DNA of 64,000 nucleotides from contig NC_014211.1 of assembly GCF_000092985.1 (NCBI RefSeq), positions 1 through 64,000 of the forward strand. The letters run 5' to 3'. Below the pieces are notes generated by a model. The model worked only from the letters and a program-made list of their open reading frames with translations, made no database searches and was not told the origin of the DNA. This document shows, in pieces, positions 23,930 through 32,925 of this stretch. How positions within the stretch are numbered: the stretch's first letter is position 1; every line of letters begins with the position of its first letter. The position numbers were made by a program, and so were the translations under genes. This stretch comes from Nocardiopsis dassonvillei subsp. dassonvillei DSM 43111. Its GTDB lineage: Bacteria > Actinomycetota > Actinomycetes > Streptosporangiales > Streptosporangiaceae.

Positions 23930-26886
23930 GAGATGACCTCCTCGGGGCGTTCGGGTCCCCCGGTCCTGGCCTGGGCCTCCGAGTGCGCGGCGTCCCGCTC
24001 GATCTGCTCGTCGATGCGGGCGCCGAGGCTGCGCAGGATGTCGAGGATGAGCCCGATCACCAGCAGGTACACGCCGATGTCGAAGAGCATGGACACCGTG
24101 ACGTGGGCCTCGCCCAGGATCCAGAAGTCGATGTAGGTGTCGCCTCCCGCGAGGACGTCGGTGCCGAAGACGGCCCCGCCCAGCGCGGTGCCGGTGGCCA
24201 CGGCCAGGCCCGCGCCGATCAGCGCGCCCGGCTGCACCCACGCGGTGGCGTACAGCTCGAACCGGCCTCCGGCCAGGTAGCGGACGATGAACGCCAGGCC
24301 CGCGACGATGCCGCCCGCGAAGCCCCCGCCGATGGCGGTGTGGCCGGTGAGCAGCAGGTACACCGAGATCACCATGATCACGGGGAACAGGAAGCGCGAG
24401 ACGACCTCGAAGATGACCGACCGGCGCTCGGTGGGCAGGGCGTCGGCGCCCGGCAGCCAGGTGCGCGCCCACCGGGGCTCGACGTGCATCCTGCGGGGGG
24501 CGAACCGCAGGCCGCCGAGGTCGAGTCCGCGCTGGCCGTCGGCGGGCGGCGGCGGTTCGGTGACCGACAGGGCCATCACCCCGCCCGGCGTCTTGCGCGG
24601 CTGGGCGCGGCGGCGCACGAACATCAGGCTGGCCACGCCGGCGGCCGCGGCGGCGAGCACCGAGATCTCGCCCATGGTGTCCCAGGCCCGGACGTCGACC
24701 AGCAGGACCGAGATGATGTTGTAGCCGCCCGCCTCCTCGGCCGCGGCCGGGTAGCCCGCCGAGATGGAGGGCTCCTGGCGGCCCGCGAGGGCGAACCAGG
24801 TCATCGCGGCCACCAGGACTCCGGTGGCCGCGCCCAGGGCCAGGTTCCACACCCGGCGCCCGCGCAGCGCGGGCGCCGAGAAGCGGGCCGGGAAGCGGCG
24901 CAGCACCAGCACGAAGACCACCAGGCTGACGGTCTCCACGAGGAACTGGGTGAGCGCGATGTCGGGGGCGCCCATCAGGTAGAACAGGGCGGCGACGCCG
25001 TAGCCGCCGGTGCCCACGAGGATCACCGCGAACAGGCGGCGGCGCACGAACAGCGTCAGCAGGGCGGACGCGCCGATGATCAGGACCGGGATGATCTGGA
25101 CCGGGCTGTCCCACAGGCGCACCGCGGGGTAGTCCCCCTCCCAGATCCGGCCGCTGACCATCCACCACCCGGCGGCGACGACCAGCGTGACCAGGATGGT
25201 GCCGAGGTAGACCGGCAGCGAACCGCGCTGGGTGCCGCCGGTGACCTGGAGGGCCAGGTTCTCCAGCGCGGCCAGCATCCGGCGGTAGACCCGGTCGGCG
25301 TCGGGCAGCGCGGTCCGCGTTCCCGCCCACACGATCTCGTGGCGGAACCGGAACAGCGCCAGGCCGCCCGCGACGCACACCGCCGACAGCAGCAGGGGCA
25401 GTCCCAGGCCGTGCCACAGGGCCAGGTGCTTGGCGTAGTCGCCCTCGGCGACGGGGACGGTGTCGGCGTACACGGCCAGGAAGGGGTCCACGAGGGTGGA
25501 GAGCAGGCCGCCGAGCAGGCCGAGCCCGGCCAGGACCGCGGCGGGCGCCTGGAGGAGCGGGCCGGGGGCGTGCAGCGGGGTGGCCGGGACGTTCTCCTTG
25601 TCCCAGAAGGCGCCCCACAGGAAGCGCAGGCTGTAGGCGACGGTGAAGGTGGAGCCGATCACGATGCCCGCCAGGACGGCGATGTCGGCGCCTCCGCCGT
25701 GCTCGAAGGCGCCGAAGGCCAGCTCCTTGGCGGCGAACCCGAGGGTGGGCGGCAGACCCGCCATGGAGGCCAGAGCCACGACCGAGGTCCAGAAGGTCAC
25801 GGGCATGGAGGAGCGCAGGCCGGACAGCTCGCGCAGGTCGCGGGTCCCGGTGCTGTGGTCGATGACGCCGACCACGAGGAACAGCGGCGCCTTGAACAGC
25901 GAGTGCGCGATGAGCATCGAGATCCCGGCCAGGGCGCCGGCCTGGGTTCCGGCGCCCAGCAGGGTGATGAGGAAGCCCAGCTGGCTGATGGTGCCGTAGG
26001 CCAGGACCAGCTTGAGGTCGTACTGGCGCAGCGCCTTCCAGCCCGCGAGGACCATGGTGAGCGTGCCGAAGAACAGGGCCGTGTACTTCCACACGGCGAC
26101 GTCGTGGAAGGCGGGGGTGAGCCGGGCCACCAGGTAGACGCCCGCCTTGACCATCGCCGCGGCGTGCAGGTAGCCGGAGACCGGCGTGGGGGCGCGCATG
26201 GCGGCGGGGAGCCACAGGCTGAACGGCAGCAGGGCCGACTTGGACATCGCGCCGACCATGATGAGCACGAGCGCGACGTTGACCAGGGCGCCGGCCGGCG
26301 GCGAGGCGACGATCTCGGAGATCACGTAGGTCCCGGCGGTCTCGCCGAGCATGATCATGCCCACGAGCATCGCCAGTCCGCCGAAGGTGGTGACGGTCAG
26401 GGCCGTCATCGCCGCCCGGCGGCTCTCCTTCAGCTCCGTGCTGTGCCCGATGAGCAGGTAGGAGAAGACCGTGGTCAGCTCCCAGTAGACGAAGAGCTGG
26501 ATGAGGTCGTCGGCCAGCACCAGGCCCAGCATGGCCCCGGCGAAGGCGACGAACACCCCGGCGAAGCGGGCCAGACCGGGTTCGGAGTCGTCGAAGTAGC
26601 GGGCGCAGTAGATCAGGATCAGCGCGCCCACGCCCGCGGCGATGAGCGTCATCACCAGGCCCAGGGCGTCCATGTACAGGCCGAGCCGGAGGGAGAACTC
26701 CGGTGCCCAGGGGATGGAGACGGCGAGGGTCTCGCCGCGCATGATCGCGGGGATCTGGAAGAGGGCCCAGAGGGTGGACACACCCGGGACGACGGCGAGC
26801 GCGAGGAAGGCGTTACGGCCCCACTGGCGCACCAGTAACGGCGCGATCGCAGCTGCGATGAAATGCGCGATCAGCACTGTTGTCAA
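23926..26886 (-). CDS. mnhA: Mrp Na+/H+ antiporter subunit A fused to subunit B
   Basis: First and largest antiporter subunit, 986 residues, NuoL-like. It carries the proton-channel signatures FVYWELTTVFSYLLIGH, LPAAMRAPTPVSGYLHAAAM and MVKAGVYLVARL, and continues through the extended MrpA-specific C-terminal helices. From about residue 830 an MrpB domain is fused (RRSVIFEVVSRFLFPVIMVI, TGHTAIGGGFAGGIVAGLAF), the usual state in actinobacteria, so no separate mnhB exists. The start is TTG at 26886, four bases after GGAGGGG; GTG at 26877 is an alternative. Upstream is a MarR-type palindrome shared with the divergent MarR gene. The complex exports Na+ and imports H+, supporting pH and salt tolerance. 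Confidence 0.92.
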   Translation of the reverse strand: MTTVLIAHFIAAAIAPLLVRQWGRNAFLALAVVPGVSTLWALFQIPAIMRGETLAVSIPWAPEFSLRLGLYMDALGLVMTLIAAGVGALILIYCARYFDDSEPGLARFAGVFVAFAGAMLGLVLADDLIQLFVYWELTTVFSYLLIGHSTELKESRRAAMTALTVTTFGGLAMLVGMIMLGETAGTYVISEIVASPPAGALVNVALVLIMVGAMSKSALLPFSLWLPAAMRAPTPVSGYLHAAAMVKAGVYLVARLTPAFHDVAVWKYTALFFGTLTMVLAGWKALRQYDLKLVLAYGTISQLGFLITLLGAGTQAGALAGISMLIAHSLFKAPLFLVVGVIDHSTGTRDLRELSGLRSSMPVTFWTSVVALASMAGLPPTLGFAAKELAFGAFEHGGGADIAVLAGIVIGSTFTVAYSLRFLWGAFWDKENVPATPLHAPGPLLQAPAAVLAGLGLLGGLLSTLVDPFLAVYADTVPVAEGDYAKHLALWHGLGLPLLLSAVCVAGGLALFRFRHEIVWAGTRTALPDADRVYRRMLAALENLALQVTGGTQRGSLPVYLGTILVTLVVAAGWWMVSGRIWEGDYPAVRLWDSPVQIIPVLIIGASALLTLFVRRRLFAVILVGTGGYGVAALFYLMGAPDIALTQFLVETVSLVVFVLVLRRFPARFSAPALRGRRVWNLALGAATGVLVAAMTWFALAGRQEPSISAGYPAAAEEAGGYNIISVLLVDVRAWDTMGEISVLAAAAAGVASLMFVRRRAQPRKTPGGVMALSVTEPPPPADGQRGLDLGGLRFAPRRMHVEPRWARTWLPGADALPTERRSVIFEVVSRFLFPVIMVISVYLLLTGHTAIGGGFAGGIVAGLAFIVRYLAGGRFELYATAWVQPGALIGAGLAVATGTALGGAVFGTDVLAGGDTYIDFWILGEAHVTVSMLFDIGVYLLVIGLILDILRSLGARIDEQIERDAAHSEAQARTGGPERPEEVIS

Positions 26887-27027
26887 TGCGCCCCTCCCGG
26901 ACCTGTCCGGGCCCGCCCTGGTGTCGGACGGACGTCCACTGCCCCGCACCGTGTCCACAACCGTTCAGTGGACGGGAGGTGTCGCTACGGTTTGTGGGGG
27001 CATGGATGTATGTGAACTTGCGTGCCT

Positions 27028-27044
27028 TAGCTATTTAATAGCTA
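27028..27044. promoter_or_regulatory. MarR-type operator palindrome
   Basis: TAGCTATTTAATAGCTA is a perfect palindrome with 8-base arms, strikingly AT-rich in this genome. It lies 73 bases before the MarR GTG and 142 bases before the mnhA start, in the shared divergent promoter region, as expected for autoregulation and possibly Mrp control. Confidence 0.72.
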
Positions 27045-27116
27045 GACTACACAAACGTCAAACCACCGCGCGGATTGTGGACCCGCGGTGCCCGCCCAGC
27101 ATGCGAGGACCGTTTC

Positions 27117-27593
27117 GTGCCCGACGAGACCCACGAACCCCGTGCCGAACAGCACGGTTCCGAGCTTGAGGAGTTCCAGCGCGCCTGGACCGAACTCATC
27201 AACGCGGCTCTCCACGCCCGCTCGCGCAGCGGTCACGGTCACCGGGGTGCCGAAGATCTCACTCTGACGCAGGCGCTCCTGATGGAGGCGGTGCGCGGTA
27301 TGGACAGCCCCAGCGTCGGCGCCGTCGCGCACATCGTCGGTGTCTCGTCCCCCTCCGCCACCCGCATGATCCAACAGCTGGAGCGCAAGGGCATGATGGC
27401 GCGCCGCCGCTCCGAGCGCGACGAGCGCAGCACCGTGGTGACCCTCACCGAGGAGGGCGAGCGGGTGCTCGCGATCCGCCGCAGGGACATGGAGCGCAAG
27501 CAGCGCCAGGTGTTCGACGCCATAAGGCCGTCGCTGCGCCCGATGGTGCTCACCCTGCTGCGCGACCTGCGCGAGGCCCTCGACGAGACCTGA
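27117..27593 (+). CDS. MarR-family transcriptional regulator
   Basis: Winged-helix regulator of 158 residues. The recognition region reads VGAVAHIVGVSSPSATRMIQ, followed by the wing RRSERDERSTVVTLTEEGERV, both standard for MarR. N-terminal (LEEFQRAWTELINAAL) and C-terminal helices form the dimer interface. GTG at 27117 has GAGGA seven bases upstream; an upstream in-frame ATG at 27075 would lie in the promoter region. It is divergent from the Mrp operon, with a perfect 17-base palindrome between. Ligand unknown. Confidence 0.9.
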   Translation: MPDETHEPRAEQHGSELEEFQRAWTELINAALHARSRSGHGHRGAEDLTLTQALLMEAVRGMDSPSVGAVAHIVGVSSPSATRMIQQLERKGMMARRRSERDERSTVVTLTEEGERVLAIRRRDMERKQRQVFDAIRPSLRPMVLTLLRDLREALDET

Positions 27594-27650
27594 GGCGCCC
27601 GGGGCCGGCGGGGTCCCCGGTACGGGCCCGGAGCCCCCGCCCGGGGGGCC

Positions 27651-27665
27651 TCTGCCGTCGGCAGA
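27651..27665 (+). promoter_or_regulatory. PopR-type box upstream of the clpP operon
   Basis: TCTGCCGTCGGCAGA is a perfect inverted repeat. It fits the PopR site TTCTGCC-N3-GGCAGAA, as I recall it from Streptomyces lividans clpP3 clpP4, at all but the outermost base of each arm. It lies 91 bases before the first clpP start. Confidence 0.75.
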
Positions 27666-27755
27666 TCTGCCCCGGGCCGAAACGGTGGAAGTCTCCCTCC
27701 CCGCCGCCGCAGGCTGGGATCACCGGCCCACGGGGGCCGGGGAAGGGAGAGTGCC

Positions 27756-28415
27756 ATGCCGACCCATGTCGCCGCCTCGGACGAGACCTCCGGCGGTGCC
27801 TTCGACGACCAGCTGGCCACGCGCCTGCTGCGCAGCCGCATCGTGCTGCTGGGCACGCAGGTGGACGAGGCCAGCGCCAACCGCGTGTGCGCGCAGATCC
27901 TGCTGCTCGCCGACGAGGACCCGCGCAGGGACATCACGCTGGCCGTCAACAGCCCCGGGGGCTCGGTGTCGGCCGGACTGGCCATCTACGACGTGATGAA
28001 CTTCGTCCCCAACGACGTGTCCACCCTGGTCATGGGGTTCGCGGCCAGCATGGGCCAGTTCCTGGCCTGCGTCGGCACGCCGGGCAAGCGCTACAGCCTG
28101 CCGCACGCGCGGATCATGATGCACCAGCCCTCCGGGGGCCTGGGCGGGACGGCCGCCGACATCGCCATCCAGGCCGAGAACCTCGCGCACACCAAGCAGA
28201 CCATGGTGCGGCTCATCGCCAAGCACACCGGCCAGACCGAGGAGACCATCTCCCGGGACCAGCACCGCGACGCCTGGTTCACCGCGCAGGAGGCCAGGGA
28301 GTACGGGTTCGTCGACCACGTGGTCGCGTCGGTCGCGGAGATGGACGGCGGAGGCATTCGGCTGGGCGCCGGGGCACCCGGGTTCGCCACGTACGTGAAG
28401 GGGGAGGACCGGTGA
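27756..28415 (+). CDS. clpP: ATP-dependent Clp protease proteolytic subunit (ClpP3-like)
   Basis: Serine peptidase subunit of 219 residues forming half of a tetradecameric ClpP barrel, fed by ClpX/ClpC. The catalytic triad is visible: Ser98 in GFAASMGQFLACVGTPGKR, His123 in RIMMHQPSGG, Asp172 in HRDAWFTAQEA. The oxyanion region VNSPGGSVSAGLAIYD is intact. ATG at 27756 follows a strong GGAAGGGAGAG. The stop overlaps the second clpP gene in GTGA. The tandem arrangement, the PopR box upstream and the PopR-like gene downstream make this the counterpart of Streptomyces clpP3, the stress-induced pair, not the housekeeping clpP1P2. The C-terminal about 20 residues are Gly-rich and divergent. Confidence 0.93.
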   Translation: MPTHVAASDETSGGAFDDQLATRLLRSRIVLLGTQVDEASANRVCAQILLLADEDPRRDITLAVNSPGGSVSAGLAIYDVMNFVPNDVSTLVMGFAASMGQFLACVGTPGKRYSLPHARIMMHQPSGGLGGTAADIAIQAENLAHTKQTMVRLIAKHTGQTEETISRDQHRDAWFTAQEAREYGFVDHVVASVAEMDGGGIRLGAGAPGFATYVKGEDR

Positions 28416-29035
28416 GCGGTCGTTACACGGTGCCGATGGTGGTGGAGCGCACGCCCCACGGCGAGAGGTCCTTCGACGTGTTCAGCCGACTGCTGTCGGA
28501 ACGGATCATCTTCCTGGGCACGCCGATCGACGACGACGTCGCCAACGTGGTGATGGCGCAGATGCTCCACCTCGACTACGAGTCGAGCGAGACCGACATC
28601 CAGCTCTACATCAACTCGCCGGGCGGCTCGAACACCGCGCTGACCGCCATCTACGACACCATGCGGTTCGTGCGCGCGGACGTGGCCACGGTGTGCATGG
28701 GCCAGGCGGCCTCCGCCGCGGCGGTGCTGCTGGCGGCGGGCACGGCGGGCAAGCGCACGGCCCTGGAGCACGCGCGGGTGCTGCTGCACCAGCCCTCCGG
28801 GGAGGGCCAGGGAGTGGCCGCCGACCTGGAGATCCAGGCCGAGGAGATCCTGCGGGTCCGCTCGCAGGTGGAGGAGATCCTGGCCCGGCACACCGGGCAG
28901 ACGCAGGAGCGGCTGCGCGCCGACACCGACCGGGACAAGATCTTCACCGCGCAGCAGGCGAAGGAGTACGGCCTGGTGGACGGGATCATCACCACCCGCC
29001 AGGCGCACCCGGCGACGGGGAGGACCGCCGCCTAG
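28412..29035 (+). CDS. clpP: ATP-dependent Clp protease proteolytic subunit (ClpP4-like)
   Basis: Second ClpP subunit, 207 residues, with triad Ser101 (MGQAASAAAVLLAAGTAGKR), His126 (VLLHQPSGEG) and Asp175 (DTDRDKIFTAQQAKEYG). In contrast to its partner, the residue after the nucleophile is Ala instead of Met, as in the second member of other actinobacterial pairs. It starts with GTG at 28412, inside the stop of the upstream clpP, so the two subunits are made together and probably assemble into a mixed barrel. A GC hairpin lies 15 bases past the stop, before the convergent popR gene. Confidence 0.93.
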   Translation: MSGRYTVPMVVERTPHGERSFDVFSRLLSERIIFLGTPIDDDVANVVMAQMLHLDYESSETDIQLYINSPGGSNTALTAIYDTMRFVRADVATVCMGQAASAAAVLLAAGTAGKRTALEHARVLLHQPSGEGQGVAADLEIQAEEILRVRSQVEEILARHTGQTQERLRADTDRDKIFTAQQAKEYGLVDGIITTRQAHPATGRTAA

Positions 29036-29049
29036 GGGACCGTCCGGGG

Positions 29050-29067
29050 CCGGGGGCAGGCCCCCGG
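29050..29067. terminator. hairpin between clpP operon and popR
   Basis: CCGGGGGC (29050-29057) and GCCCCCGG (29060-29067) form a tight stem in the 49-base gap between convergent stops. Confidence 0.6.
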
Positions 29068-29084
29068 TCCCGGGGCCCGCCCCC

Positions 29085-29468
29085 TCAGGCGGCCAGCGAC
29101 AGGACCCGGGCCTGGTGGGCGGGCGCGGTGGCGGGCCGGTAGTCGCCCAGACCGGTGCCCGTCCGGGTCAGCCGGGCTGTCACGGTGCGCTCGTACAGCC
29201 CGCCCAGCACGTCGGACAGGCTCAGCCCCAGGGAGCGGTAGACGGCGGCGAGCACCTCGGAGGAGGCCTCCTTGCGCCCGCGCTCGATCTCGGACAGGTA
29301 GGGCAGCGAGACCTGGGCGTCCTCGGCCACCTCGCGCAGCGTGCGGCCCTGTTCGTTGCGGGTGCGCCGCAGCAGGTCGCCGATGAGGTCGCGCATGAGG
29401 GGTTCCGGCGGCTCCTCGGCGCGCCTGCCCGCGCGGGCCTCGTCCAGGGAACTCAGGACGTCGGTCAT
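29085..29468 (-). CDS. popR: PopR/ClgR-type XRE regulator of clp genes
   Basis: Helix-turn-helix activator of 127 residues. The XRE domain (residues about 27-85) reads IGDLLRRTRNEQGRTLREVA, then AQVSLPYLSEIERGRKEASS, which is the ClgR/PopR signature. The protein ends SLAA: in S. lividans the C-terminal Ala-Ala of PopR is the tag for ClpP1P2 degradation, so turnover control is likely conserved. Context agrees: it is convergent with a clpP-clpP operon, and PopR-type palindromes occur before that operon and 86 bases upstream of this gene's own ATG (29468). ClgR is the alternative assignment, but the pairing with a second clpP operon favours PopR. Confidence 0.82.
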   Translation of the reverse strand: MTDVLSSLDEARAGRRAEEPPEPLMRDLIGDLLRRTRNEQGRTLREVAEDAQVSLPYLSEIERGRKEASSEVLAAVYRSLGLSLSDVLGGLYERTVTARLTRTGTGLGDYRPATAPAHQARVLSLAA

Positions 29469-29553
29469 CGGGCCTCCACGGTTGTCGTGCGCGACGGTCT
29501 CACCCGACGAGCCTACGCCGCCGCGGTCTCGCGGGGGAGTGCGTCCACAGGCG

Positions 29554-29570
29554 TTCTGCGAAGGGCAGAA
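29554..29570. promoter_or_regulatory. PopR-type box upstream of popR
   Basis: TTCTGCGAAGGGCAGAA matches TTCTGCC-N3-GGCAGAA with one mismatch (G for C at the seventh base). It lies between popR and the divergent membrane-protein gene at 29684, so it could serve either; autoregulation is the simplest reading. Confidence 0.68.
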
Positions 29571-29683
29571 CCGTCCGGGCCGCGCGTGCGTCGCATCCGC
29601 TGTCGGGCACCCCGGCCCCCGCGCCGCGGGGCCGACGCCGCGGCCGAGGAGAGCCGGTGCCCCCGAGGAGAGAGGCCAGGGTT

Positions 29684-30256
29684 GTGGACACGACCGCCAG
29701 GACAGCCGGAACAGGGAGCCCGCCCCGGGAGGAGTTCTCGACCGCGCGCAGGCGCGTGCTGCGCACGCGCAGCCTCATCGCGCTCGGCGTCTACGCGCTG
29801 ACCTGGGCCCTGGTGTTCGTGGTGCTGGCGACCGCGCACTCCATGGGCGCGCTCGCCGTCTCCCAGGACGGCATGGCCTCCGTGCTGTTGGTGAGCCTCC
29901 TGCTCGCACCGGTGCTGCTGTGGCTCGTGGTCAAACCGCTGCACGTGCTCGGCCGCGCGCTGACCCGCTGGCTCGGCGGCCACCGGGTGCTCTGGACGAC
30001 GCTGCTGGTCGTGGCGGCCCTGGCCCTCGGGGTCGCCGCCCTGACCGCGCTCACGGCCGACCCCGCGCTCGGCGCGGTCGCCGCGGGGGATCTCGTCACG
30101 CCGCTGGCCGAGGGCGTGGCGCTCCTGTCCGCCGCCGCCCTGGTGGCGCTGCCGATGACCGTCCTCTACGCCGCCCTGCGCGTGGACCGGCCGATGCCCG
30201 AGTCCATCACGCGCGGCCTCCTCGCCCTGGCCCTCCAGGCGGTCGCGAACTGGTAG
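29684..30256 (+). CDS. hypothetical membrane protein
   Basis: Protein of 190 residues with four clear hydrophobic segments (LIALGVYALTWALVFVVLAT, LLVSLLLAPVLLWLVV, TTLLVVAALALGVAALTAL, GVALLSAAALVALPMTVLYA) and a charged, Arg-rich N-terminus. I do not recognise the family; no catalytic or metal motif is visible. GTG at 29684 is chosen because GAGGAGAGAGG lies eight bases upstream; GTG at 29657, with its own GAGGAG, would add nine residues. A PopR-type box lies 114 bases upstream, so it may belong to the Clp stress response, which is inference. Confidence 0.65.
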   Translation: MDTTARTAGTGSPPREEFSTARRRVLRTRSLIALGVYALTWALVFVVLATAHSMGALAVSQDGMASVLLVSLLLAPVLLWLVVKPLHVLGRALTRWLGGHRVLWTTLLVVAALALGVAALTALTADPALGAVAAGDLVTPLAEGVALLSAAALVALPMTVLYAALRVDRPMPESITRGLLALALQAVANW

Positions 30257-30376
30257 CCGGCCAGGCCACGGCCGGGCACGGAACGCGCAAAGCCTTGGTG
30301 CCGGGCGCGTGTCCCGCGTGTTTTCGCCGTCACCGAGCGGGCAGGGGGTGAGGGCGTCAACATCCGGGAGGAACAG

Positions 30377-30646
30377 ATGGAGATCACCGGAATCATCAGT
30401 GCGATCATCGTCGGCCTGATCGTCGGCGCACTGGGACGCCTCATCGTCCCCGGCAAACAGCACCTGCCGATCTGGCTGACCCTGGTCCTGGGCATCGTGG
30501 CCGCCTTCATCGGCGGTTGGATCGCCGCGGGGCTCTTCGGCGCCGGGTGGATCATCACGCTGATCATCCAGGTGCTGGTGGCCGCAGCGATCGTCTACCT
30601 CGCCGACGGCTTCTACTCCAGGGGAGCGAAGGGCCGCACCGCCTGA
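30377..30646 (+). CDS. GlsB/YeaQ/YmgE-family stress-response membrane protein
   Basis: Small membrane protein of 89 residues with three transmembrane segments: GIISAIIVGLIVGALGRLIV, LTLVLGIVAAFIGGWIAAGL and IITLIIQVLVAAAIVYLA. The Gly-rich pattern and the GRLIVPGKQ loop match the transglycosylase-associated/GlsB family, which is often induced by general stress but has no known activity. ATG at 30377 has GGGAGGAA six bases upstream. It is a lone gene. Confidence 0.88.
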   Translation: MEITGIISAIIVGLIVGALGRLIVPGKQHLPIWLTLVLGIVAAFIGGWIAAGLFGAGWIITLIIQVLVAAAIVYLADGFYSRGAKGRTA

Positions 30647-30736
30647 CCCCGCGGCCGACGAGGTCCGGAGAGGCACCGCCGCCGCACCGGAGGCCGACCC
30701 GCGAGGTCCGCCTCCGGGCGGCGCCGTCCCGTGCCG

Positions 30737-31651
30737 CTAACCGAGCGCCTCGTCCACGCCCACGGCCCGGCCCAGGCGCACGGAGGCCTCGGCGGCCTCC
30801 AGCACGGCCACCACATCCCGGCCGAAGCGCACGTCGCAGGGGTCGCCGACCTCTCCTTCCACCTGTGCCAGCAGCCGGTCGACCGCCGTGCCGAACGCCT
30901 GCACCGGGCTCCGGTCGCCGCCGGGCACCGGCACCCAGCCCCGATCGCCGTGCAGCACGACCTCGAAGGCCTTGGCCTCGGGCGCGGCGTCCACGGTCAC
31001 CGCGAACGAGCCGACCGCGCCGCTCTCGTGCCGCGTGAGCATGTGCACGGTGTCGCGCGGCCCGGCCATCGCCGTCACCTGCGTGACCGGGCCGAGCACG
31101 GGCAGCACCAGCGACAGCACGTGCGGGCCCACGTCCCACAGGCCGCCCTTCTGCTGACGCCAGCGCGAGCCGCCGTAGGGGTTGCCGGGCTCGAAGATCG
31201 AGGCGAACAGCGTCGCCCGCACGCCGTGCCAGCCGCCCTCCGCCGCGGCCGAGTCCACGAAATCCACCACGTTGTCCGAGAAGCGGCTGGTGAAGAAGAC
31301 CACCGACGCCAGCCCGCGCGCCTCGGTCTCGGCGACCACCGCGTCCGCCGCCAGGGTCGACAGCGCCAGCGGCTTGTCCAGCAGCAGGTGCTTGCCCGCC
31401 CGGGCGGCGCGCAGGGCCAGGTCGCCCTGGATGTGGGGCGGCAGCGCGATCGCCACGGCGTCCACGTCGTCCAGCAGCGCCTCGAAGTCCTCGTACGCCC
31501 GGGTCCCGTAGCGTTCGGCGAGCGCCGCCGCCTTGACCGCGTCGCGTCCCCACACCCCCGCCAGGGTGGCGCCGGGGTGGGCGTCCAGCGCCGCGGCGTG
31601 CGTCTCCGCGGCCCAGTAGCCGGTGCCCAGCAGACCGAACCTGAGTCCCAT
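30737..31651 (-). CDS. Gfo/Idh/MocA-family oxidoreductase
   Basis: NAD(P)-dependent sugar dehydrogenase-like protein of 304 residues. The N-terminal Rossmann fold begins LRFGLLGTGYWAAETHAAAL, and the family's catalytic-site motif appears as AGKHLLLDKPLAL (usual EKP becomes DKP, still with the catalytic Lys). GGLWDVGPHVLSLVLPVLGP supplies the conserved Asp/His pair (DxGxH). Substrate unknown, but the gal cluster upstream suggests a sugar or sugar acid. ATG at 31651 follows GGGAG. It lies 103 bases after galK with a LacI-family-like operator in the gap, so it can be regulated separately from the gal genes. Confidence 0.88.
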   Translation of the reverse strand: MGLRFGLLGTGYWAAETHAAALDAHPGATLAGVWGRDAVKAAALAERYGTRAYEDFEALLDDVDAVAIALPPHIQGDLALRAARAGKHLLLDKPLALSTLAADAVVAETEARGLASVVFFTSRFSDNVVDFVDSAAAEGGWHGVRATLFASIFEPGNPYGGSRWRQQKGGLWDVGPHVLSLVLPVLGPVTQVTAMAGPRDTVHMLTRHESGAVGSFAVTVDAAPEAKAFEVVLHGDRGWVPVPGGDRSPVQAFGTAVDRLLAQVEGEVGDPCDVRFGRDVVAVLEAAEASVRLGRAVGVDEALG

Positions 31652-31695
31652 GCGTGCTCCCTCGTCCCTTGTGTCCACCGTCTCACCATTGTCCA

Positions 31696-31709
31696 TGGAA
31701 GCGCTCCCA
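31696..31709. promoter_or_regulatory. LacI-family (CebR/CelR-like) operator
   Basis: TGGAAGCGCTCCCA differs by one base from TGGGAGCGCTCCCA, the operator of actinobacterial cellobiose-type LacI repressors. It is 45 bases upstream of the Gfo/Idh/MocA start. Confidence 0.65.
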
Positions 31710-31754
31710 CACTCCCGGGCGGGGCCGATCGCCCGCGGCTCCCCGCCCGGCGCC

Positions 31755-32894
<1,140 letters not shown>

Positions 32895-32925
32895 GAGGTC
32901 CTGCCTTCCTGCTGTGCGATGGGGG

